Shown: positions 56,480 through 64,000 of the stretch, piece after piece | How positions within the stretch are numbered: the stretch's first letter is position 1 | Layout: each line of letters starts with the position of its first letter | NCBI GenBank assembly: GCA_973895155.1 | Contig: OZ316892.1 | Location: forward strand, 26,536,001 to 26,600,000 | Source: Marsupella aquatica | Taxonomy: Eukaryota > Marchantiophyta | Direction: 5' to 3' | Length of the DNA stretch: 64,000 bases | Translations under genes and position numbers: made by a program | Notes under the pieces: generated by a model | Databases searched by the model: none | Told to the model about the DNA's origin: nothing | What the model saw: only the letters and a program-made list of their open reading frames with translations

Positions 56480-59270
56480 CATAATCAGGCATAAAAGCCA
56501 TCCCAACTGCACAAAAGGAGAGAAGAGAAAATTTGAGAAACCTGGAAATTGGTAAAGCAAAGCTCAAGTGGCCCTTCAGAGGTAATTGACAAACCTGACA
56601 ATTGAACCTAGGCCGATACACAAACCTCACAGGCAGTACACACATCGGCCAGAGGCCAAAGGAAATGTTATTAATTACCAGAACGGGAGAACAGTCGATC
56701 CTATCAATCTAGCCTGCAAGTCATCCCATCTGCACCAAAAGAAGACGAGAAAAACTTGAGAAACATGCCAATTGGTGAGGGCTCACGTGACCTCTCAGCA
56801 CATAATTGACAAATTGAAGCGAGGCCCATTATCAACAAGTAAGCAGTGAACTTAAACCTCATTGGCAGTAAGTACGCCATCGGACAGCAGCCCAACGAAT
56901 TGTCAACAACTCGACATTAACAGAAACAGTCGACCCTAATAAAGGACTCGTCAAAAGTTGAAGAAACGAAGCACGAATTTAGAGAACATGTGACCAGCTG
57001 TGCATTGGATCCGCCCTCAATCGGGCCTTCCGAGAACTTGGGAGCATATCTCAGCCGTCAGTTCCGGTGAGAGTCCTTGGTGAGGACTGCCTGAAGTGAG
57101 GGCACCATGGAATCCCCCCCCCCCACCATTTCTCTTAGTGAGTTCCGTAGTGGATAGAGTCTCTGTGGTAACCTTGTGTTGGAAGGAGGGTACCATGGAG
57201 AATCTTCAGTGGTTTACCGGGGTCTATTATGGAAATTATTGAGAACATATGAGTAAAAAGAAAATTATATACATATATATCACACAAAGATTAGCATTAA
57301 AATGTAAGAGAAGAAAAAAGAGTAGTATAAACTCACCCCTTGACATGTCTTGCAACAACTCGTATCCACTTTGGCCTTGACTAACCCCAGCATTGGGTCC
57401 CAAATGACCAAGTCCAATTGATCATCCAGGATTCAGCTAAGGATGAGGAGACTGATAAACATAAATGAGACATGTAGGGACCGGTGGGGTTGGAGTAAGC
57501 GTGGACTTGTGACAAGATCCGCAAAACCTAAAGTAAGGGATATGTTCAACCTAGAGAGCTTAATGAAAGATTCTGGGCATACAATTATGCTCAACTACCA
57601 AGACAAGTCACATGCATTTACTAAAGGAATCATGTGTATATGATTTGGTGTCATTGTAGCATGTGCAAAACATTTGCAAATGAAAGTATTGGAAAAGTAG
57701 GCCCTGTAGAAACACCTTGAGCATCCATGAGCCTGGTCACAATCATGTAAATTGTGTTATCAACAGACATATAGATCTTTGATTATGGTTAGGGCAAGAT
57801 TGAGATGCAAAGGTACGGGCTCAAGTGGGGGCACCTAAATTTCCACATCTGGACTTGACGGCGTCAAGGGCATAATTGAAAGCTCAGATGACCTTAGGAA
57901 AAACCATGGCTACGAGTGCATTGTGCTAGTCCAAAACTCATCCAAGCTTGTCAATTCAACAATAGGGTAGAAGGGGACAAACTCAAACATGGGGCTCCAA
58001 TAATACCAAAGGTTGGTGCCAAATATTTTGGACCAAAGTTGGTCAAGGCGTGACGCGTCTCCAAAAGCATATATAAGAGGAGTGTTCTCCTCCCCATTCT
58101 CCTCGAATGGGTCTCGGGAGCCATGGGTGCTTCCCGCTGTAAGGGGCTCGAGCCCAAATGGAAATGACAATATCTTTGCAATTATCATAGTTAGGGGTGA
58201 GGAGTTCTTGGGCTTGTGCAACCTACAAATGGGAGCTACCTCCCAATGAACTCAGAACATTCATTGAGGTATAATGGTGCTGGGGTATTTGGATGGACAA
58301 GTTGGGAGAAGGACTAGTGCACTTGCATTGTGGGAGCGGCCTATAAGGTTTGGAATACTTGGGTGGGCAAGGGGCATGGACTCGTGTTGGGAGCCCAAAG
58401 GGGCCATGAGTGACTCTATTGCATTTGCAAGTTATAGCATTGGTAACATCAGGCAGTCCCAAAGTTCAAGGACAAGTTATGCACTTACTTAGGACCATGA
58501 GCATACCTTGGAGCTAAGCGTTCAATTAGTGACAAATTGGGGAGTTCCCGGTTGATATGCTGGTGTCCCTCAGCTCATGTTTTCTCGGAAACATTGCTTT
58601 AATTAAATCTCACACGGGCTCCTGTTGTCAAGTTAAGCATGGAGATGTGGCATTGTCTCCCCCCTTTCATTGTAGAGGGGCCATTGAGCTAGAACTGAAC
58701 TCTAGTCCAGAGTCCTTGCCTCCCAGGTTTGGAGTGATAATAATAGGGCGTCTCAAATATTAAAAAAAAAACCCACCTCACAGGTGTCCCGTGATGCACT
58801 GAAACTGGGTATAGCAGGGCAGTAATATTTTTGGACTCGCAGATTTGAGAGGGGTCTTGACAGTGTATGAAAATGGCAACATGAGTCAATGAACACACTG
58901 AAATCGGGTCCCCTCCTCGTAGTAGTCAGCACTCCGTTTTGGTCATGACACCCGGGCATGACTATTCAGGCCTTGCATTCGGTGCCCGACCAGTCGTTCC
59001 CGCTGCCCTGGGCCACAACACTTCCTGACCAGGTCAAGCTCAAAAATTCATATATTGTATTTGAGACACCCTGATTGAGGAGCTCACATCCATTGCTGCC
59101 ATGCTGATCATTCACCTTTTTCATAGCCATCGGTTGCTACATCCTGGGATTGTTCTGGAATGCATTGAAGGGTGGCACCTCTGCTGCTCAAAGAGGGGTG
59201 GCCAGGTCCAAGCTAGCAGACGCGTAAATTATTTCTGAGAGCAACCAAGCAAGCATTAGTCTTGCCACAT

Positions 59271-59555
59271 ATTTTTTAAGGTATTTTATTTTTAGCTAGT
59301 GTGGTGAATGTCAGCAGCTCAAAGGGAGGAGATGCTAGGAATATTCTTTGTCAATTTTTCGTGGATTACATCCTGACCGTCGCATATCCCTCGATCTACA
59401 GATGACGGTTGGATTCTGGCGAATGGGGTCCATGATTAGGTGGGAAAGTGGCGAATCGCATTAAAAAAAATCTAGGAAGTGTTAGCCAAAAGTGGCAAAC
59501 ACTTTTGGTGGAGGTGGAATTTGGCAAAAATTCACACCTAAAAAATTTGTTGGTG
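59271..59555 (+). mobile_element. copy of the CAGTGTATTTTTTAAG element family
   Basis: ATTTTTTAAGGTATTTT at the left, GATGCTAGGAATATTCTTTG, GGCGAATGGGGTC and GGTGGAATTTGGC inside, and CACCTAAAAAAT at the right follow the order of 1408-1691. The target duplication is not clear. Confidence 0.75.
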
Positions 59556-59874
59556 CGGACGTTGTATACTGTTGAGATGTACTATGGATGGACATTTTTT
59601 TTGGATTACATCATTTGGAGCTTATTCCCGGATTTTTGCAGTCTTTTTGTGAAGAAACCTAGTTTCTGCACAGATTCTAAGTGTTTGATGCAGATTAAGA
59701 AGTTGGATCTCCTCCTATTTTATTTAAAATGATAGAGACCTCAGAAATGTCTGAAACTTTGGCAGCAAGTGAAATAGACATAGGAGATTATCCTGGCAAG
59801 GTTTGAGCTTCATCGGAGCAGCGGTTAAGAAGTTATGATTTTTTCAAAGTTACTAAGTCTTTGTATGCAGTATT

Positions 59875-60050
59875 TTTGGCGACACTTCTGAAAGCGTCCA
59901 CCAAAATTATGACGCTTCTGAAAGCGTCCGCCTTCAAGACTTGACGCCTTTGAAAGCGTCACCTGACGCCGATGACAAAAGTATGGGACGCTTCTAAAGG
60001 CGTCCCCAGTACCCTGACGCTTTGCAAAGCGCCCACATAGTTCCCGACAC
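59875..60050. repeat. array of GACGC ... GCGTC palindromes
   Basis: About five successive imperfect palindromes of the form GACGCTTCTGAAAGCGTC, each with arms GACGC/GCGTC and a central TTCTGAAA-like part, are spaced 25-45 bp apart. The units could form hairpins or bind a dimeric protein. Subterminal transposon motif is the simplest explanation. Confidence 0.7.
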
Positions 60051-61862
60051 TTAGAAAAATCTGTGTTAAACTGCATTTTTACCCAACAGCACTTTTGTCC
60101 AATTTCTTTGAAGTACTTAGACCACTCAAAAAAGTCTGAGAGTTTTTCTGCTTACAGATTGAAGGTAGTACAAGCCACTATACGAAAATCAGCATTTTGG
60201 GTGTTATTGTTTAAGAATTAAAAATAGAGAAATCTAGTCAAATCTTATATTCTATCAGAAAAGTTTAATGACACTTAGCCATTTCAACACTTAGACTTAG
60301 TTTTTGTTGGAACTTAGTATTAGAATCATATTTTGTCAAGTTTTGTTAGTCTCAAAAGGTTATACCTTTCCATACCTCCTTTATGTTAGGCTTCCAAACC
60401 TATAAAGTCTTTTAGAGTTACTCCATGGGGGAAAGAGAATCTTATTCACTGTGGAATTTGCTGATTAATTCTCCCCTCTTCCATTGTAACAAGACATTGA
60501 GAGTCAAGGTCTTGTATGGAAGTAAAGCTTGATTTTAAAGTGTGATTAAATTCAAGACTCTTTTGTGGTGATTGAATTAATTTAATGATTAGCTTATGAG
60601 ATTCACATCGAATTCACTGCTAAGCTTACTCGCTGTGACGAGATTCGTTAGCCAGTTCGAGGATGAATATTGTTTGTGAGAGGCAAATTCCATTTTCAGA
60701 GTAATTAGTACCGATTGCCATGCACTGGAATAAACTTTAGAATTTGACTTAAGTCATGTATCATACTTAGTCGAATCATGTTGACGGCATCTTAAAGTTT
60801 ATCATTGCATTTGTAACCAGAAAATTACCTTGGGTTTGGTGAACAGAATTCCCACAATCAGTATTATTATAGGTTAGAGAGAAAGGTTGATTGAAGAATG
60901 ATAGCAAGTTACCATTCTATACATGCTAAGACTAGAGTCATTTCTTAAGGAGTGACAATGTTAAAATGCTAATTAAATCATCTCAATCTAAGTTTATCCT
61001 CCCCTATAACTCAGAAGATCATTTGTTGTTGTTTTGATTAATTTGTTTACTTCTGTTAGGAGTAAGTGTGAATAATAGAGAACAAGAGGCTCTAAAGTTC
61101 TCAAAATGATAAAAATATTCAATCCGATCCAATTCTGTTCTTAAAGGGATCGAAACTCGAGTCTTTAAGTGAAAAGAGACACTTTTGGTTCTTCCATCTA
61201 TACGACATGTACTAGGGCGTTTCAGATATGTGAATTTTGCAAGCCGGACCACGCCCGAGACTGTCCCGGGTCGGACACCAAATGTCGCGCCCAACCAATC
61301 ACGCCCAGGATTTAGTGACCAGTGGAAGGGCCGGCAAAACCGTGCAAAATACCTCGCGACTCTGTGTTTGTCTCTGAAGGTCGAAGGTTGAGGGTCAGGC
61401 TTACGAGTCTTCGATGTGAGCGCCGTGACCCCACTCAATTTTGACTACCCCCGGCCCAAAAAAAGGGGCCTAGGTGTACCCACTTTGGGTGCACCTTGAG
61501 GGCTTTACAGGTGGCCCGTGAGGTCATTTTTTTTCTTCATATTTGAGGCGCCCTAATAATGTAGTTCTCGGCTTGTTCCGAGACTGCGCGTGAAATCTAC
61601 GCCAACCATACAACCTGAACATAAACCAAGACACATGTCGTTCAAATCATTTGGTTTATAAATCAGAAATATAGTGTATTGGTTTATGTTCTGGTGTACG
61701 GACCGCATTAACTTGACGTAGATTTAACACGCCGTGTTCCGAGCTAGAAGAAGCAACTAGCAAGGACATGAGGGCAGTAACTACTGCGAGAGTAGAAGAA
61801 GCTGTCTTGGGGGCGGAAGGCCACGCGCAGGATTGTTGCATAGATGGGACTTAGCTTGGTTA

Positions 61863-62588
61863 CCTGGGCATTATGTGAAAGCATTCCATGGCAGGTGGAT
61901 CATCACTGAACATGAAACTGGGGCAGACAGGAGACAGTTTACACTTTTGAAGCATTACTGGGCAACGGCTAGAGTGCCTCAGAAGAGCATGATGTTATGA
62001 TTTTGGAGATAGTATGTGGGTCTGAAGTAGACCTGGACCTTGTTGAATTGACCGGTGAAATCCACTTCTGCTGGATCTTAGTAGCGACAGTTCCAAAACG
62101 ATTAGTTTGACTCGGAGAATTACAGTAATGTTAGTTTCCGCATTACACCTATTGCTTGCATAGGTAGGAACTTTTGAAGATTATTTGACCTTGTGTCTGA
62201 TGATAGACGCAACAATTTGCTGGTTTTCCAGGTTGCTAAAATTATCTGGAAACTTTTAGAAGGTACGGAGTGTAACCCAATGTGTCCCAGTTCTAGAGAT
62301 GGTGGGAATCCTTAGTGCTCCAATGTTCTAAATGCTGGCCAAGCCCATAGCTGGAGCACTTATAAATCGCTGGACGCGAGCTTCTAATAGGTTTTGTTTT
62401 GTACCATTGTAGGATAGGCCACCCTAAAATGCTACCGGCACACCGAAGAGGAGTGGAACTGAAGTCCTCGTGTTTCAACTGAATTGCCTTATCTGTCCTT
62501 CCGTCAAGTTCCCACGTCCTACATTATAGAAGTACGTCTCCTTTCTGCAAGCTTTGCGTCCTAAATTGTAATTGAAAGACAATTGTAA
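61863..62588. other. spacer next to the CRAL-TRIO gene
   Basis: It probably includes the 3' untranslated region of the minus-strand CRAL-TRIO gene. No open frame or repeat of interest. Confidence 0.4.
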
Positions 62589-64000
62589 TCAAGATTCGGG
62601 CCCCGTTCTGCTGACTGCGTCCTGCAGAGGTACAAGGTCTGCTGTCCCACCATATTCCGCTGGTAGATACTCTAGGTCTATCTCGTTTGTGAGAGTCTCA
62701 ACTATTTTATCCTTGTCAACAAATGTGACCTGCAGCCAGTGAGTGACAGCATTGAGCATCCTTCGGTGATTTTGAATTGGCTGAGCTGAAACTCAAATTA
62801 GAGGTACAGTAACTGGTTTGCAGAAAAGGGAAGAGGAGTCTGCTGAACCATGAAAAGCAGGAATTAGTTACTTACTCTGTTCCTTGTGTCCTCGTCAAGG
62901 AAGGGCTTAACAACTTTCCAGAGCCCATTGAAAATGAGTGGGACGTTTATCATGAAGACTTTGTCCAGTCGTTGGGGATAATGATTCTAAAAGTACAACA
63001 ATACTCCAGAGTTAGCTGTTATCAAAGTCACCATAGCTGTTTAGCACACAAGCTCTAAAGTTATTTATATCCCCCTTACCCACAAACCGATCCCAATCCT
63101 TACAACAAGAGAAGCCTGCTCTTCCATCATCAAACGGTAAACATTGACAATTTCCTAAACATGCTGGAAACTGAAGCAACGAAAGACAAATGTTTTAAGT
63201 AAATAACAGATGGATTCTCGATTTGTGCCTTCACCTGCAAAATTTGTGCAGCAGCTATGAATGATTTAGAGTCCATGTTCTTGAAGCCAAGACCCTTCAG
63301 GTCTAGTATACATAGAAACTCCTCCGCATCTGGAGGTGCCCTGGAGGTGTGCACATTATGTACACATCAGTTCACAGCCATGGGTGTTCATTGCTTAGCA
63401 TATCTACACACACCATAAGTCACTGAAAAGAGATAATGGCCTGAATAACGGGGACATTCCAGAACTCAGAACAAGACCACACTAGGTTTGCCACTATGAA
63501 ATGCCCTACATTTCTACGAAGGATGAGTCTCTTCCACATCACCAAAATTTTCAAACAGTTTTCGAGATGAAGAGATTCCAGTTGAGATCTTACTCTCGGA
63601 TCAGGCTTTCGATGAAAAACACAATGAAACCTGCATAAAAACAAAAACGAACAATCGTCCTGAGGAACAATAGTTCACATTCCAGAATCAGCACACTCTG
63701 TCCAAAACAACCTCCTGTAATTCCCATACCACTCTGACAGTTGAGTGCTAGTATAAAACAACAGCAACATGCAGGTTTGGTCGATTTCCATCTTGTGTTG
63801 TCAATGTGGGCCTGTCTACAATGTGCGAGGTTATCTTATGGCAAAGCCGATGATGAAATTCTTCGTAATGCGGAGGCTCTCTGGAAAACATACGCTTGAA
63901 CTCTTCAAAATCTTTCTTGTTGTAGACATGATTTCGCCCTATCGTGAGCAGGGCAGGACGGCCCTTCTTGTCTTTCTTAATCCAATATGCCTTCTTTGCC
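62589..64000 (-). CDS. CRAL-TRIO (Sec14-like) lipid-transfer protein, 3' part
   Basis: Five exons on the minus strand connect in frame: at least 64000-63894, 63630-63594, 63340-63235, 62986-62876, 62729-62589 (stop TGA at 62591-62589). The gene runs off the window, so the start and N-terminal CRAL-TRIO-N helices are missing. The visible protein (about 180 aa) has DKKGRPALLTIGRNH and DFEEFKRFIVFFIESLI, then the CRAL-TRIO core EEFLCILDLKGLGFKNMD, AAQILQNHYPQRLDKVFMI, NVPLIFNGLWKVVKPFLD and the closing LEYLPAEYGG. Sec14-type proteins carry phosphatidylinositol or other lipids between membranes and present them to kinases. No GOLD domain follows, so it is not a patellin; no nodulin tail follows either. 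Nothing suggests inactivation. Confidence 0.9.

Larger units (their letters stand above)
58746..61553. mobile_element. 2.8-kb DNA element with GGGCGTCTCAAATAT ends and 8-bp target duplication
   Basis: The ends are GGGCGTCTCAAATAT (58746-58760) and ATATTTGAGGCGCCC (inverse, ending 61553). The flanks TAATAATA (58738-58745) and TAATAATG (61554-61561) agree at 7 of 8 positions, the length expected for hAT elements. It corresponds to the 432-bp form at 43921-44352. The shared part is 58746-59180 plus the far end; about 2.3 kb extra lies in between. That extra part includes another element copy (59271-59555) and a palindromic array (59875-60050). No transposase was recognised. Confidence 0.75.
56480..61862 (-). 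repeat. large dispersed repeat, copy 2, with nested insertions
   Basis: This is the inverse counterpart of 43775-46637; homology is continuous from 56480 to 58745 and resumes at 61554-61862. Between these lies the 2.8-kb element described separately. Open fragments match those of copy 1 with many differences, so the two copies diverged long before the UGT duplication. Confidence 0.8.

Noticed and set aside
61261-61280. On the minus strand TGGTGTCCGACCCGGGACAG looks like an LTR-retrotransposon primer-binding site preceded by ..GCGCGACATT.
   Set aside because: No second LTR, no polypurine tract and no gag-pol remnant were found in the 2.3 kb downstream, so a chance match is as likely.

Overview
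The window is plant nuclear DNA: genes are short, intron-rich and well spaced, introns obey GT-AG, two products are chloroplast proteins (a thylakoid Tat component and an NDH subunit), an interstitial (TTTAGGG)n tract is present, and mobile-element remnants fill the intergenic space. The best taxonomic clue is a complete NLR-type immune receptor with an alpha/beta-hydrolase domain in front of NB-ARC and LRR (HNL class). That class is known from bryophytes and was first described in the liverwort Marchantia. A liverwort or other bryophyte is therefore my inference; the sequence does not prove it.

Layout. 0-7 kb: low-complexity sequence, a dense TTGCGA motif array, a short element with a 10-bp target duplication, and a secreted beta-propeller gene with a one-base frameshift. 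7.4-15.4 kb: an 8-kb transposon with long inverted arms. It holds a decayed hAT transposase on the plus strand and, converging on it from the minus strand, a protein-kinase-like gene plus a coiled-coil/RING-like gene. A 293-bp element with its own target duplication is nested in the transposase. 17.6-22.8 kb: the five-exon HNL receptor, 1,395 aa, whose hydrolase nucleophile position is Cys. 25.3-26.6 kb: NdhS/CRR31 (minus). 28.2-29.8 kb: Tha4/TatA (plus). 33.2-34.5 kb: a PDCD2/Tsr4-like gene. 35.9-37.7 kb: a six-exon NIFK/Nop15-like RRM protein (minus). 41.3-48.5 kb: two tandemly duplicated family-1 UDP-glycosyltransferases separated by repeat DNA. 49.5-56.1 kb: a long multi-exon gene (minus) for an uncharacterised, probably nuclear protein with an SH3/Tudor-like module. 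62.6 kb to the end: the 3' part of a CRAL-TRIO (Sec14-like) gene (minus).

The genes do not form an operon-like unit. Two neighbours (PDCD2/Tsr4-like and NIFK-like) belong to families involved in ribosome assembly. The UGT region has been rearranged: the UGT block was duplicated, and a roughly 2.8-kb repeat lies in inverted orientation on either side of UGT2 plus the long nuclear gene, with further elements nested inside. Exon boundaries come from reading-frame continuity, splice consensus and remembered family conservation; no alignment or transcript data were available.
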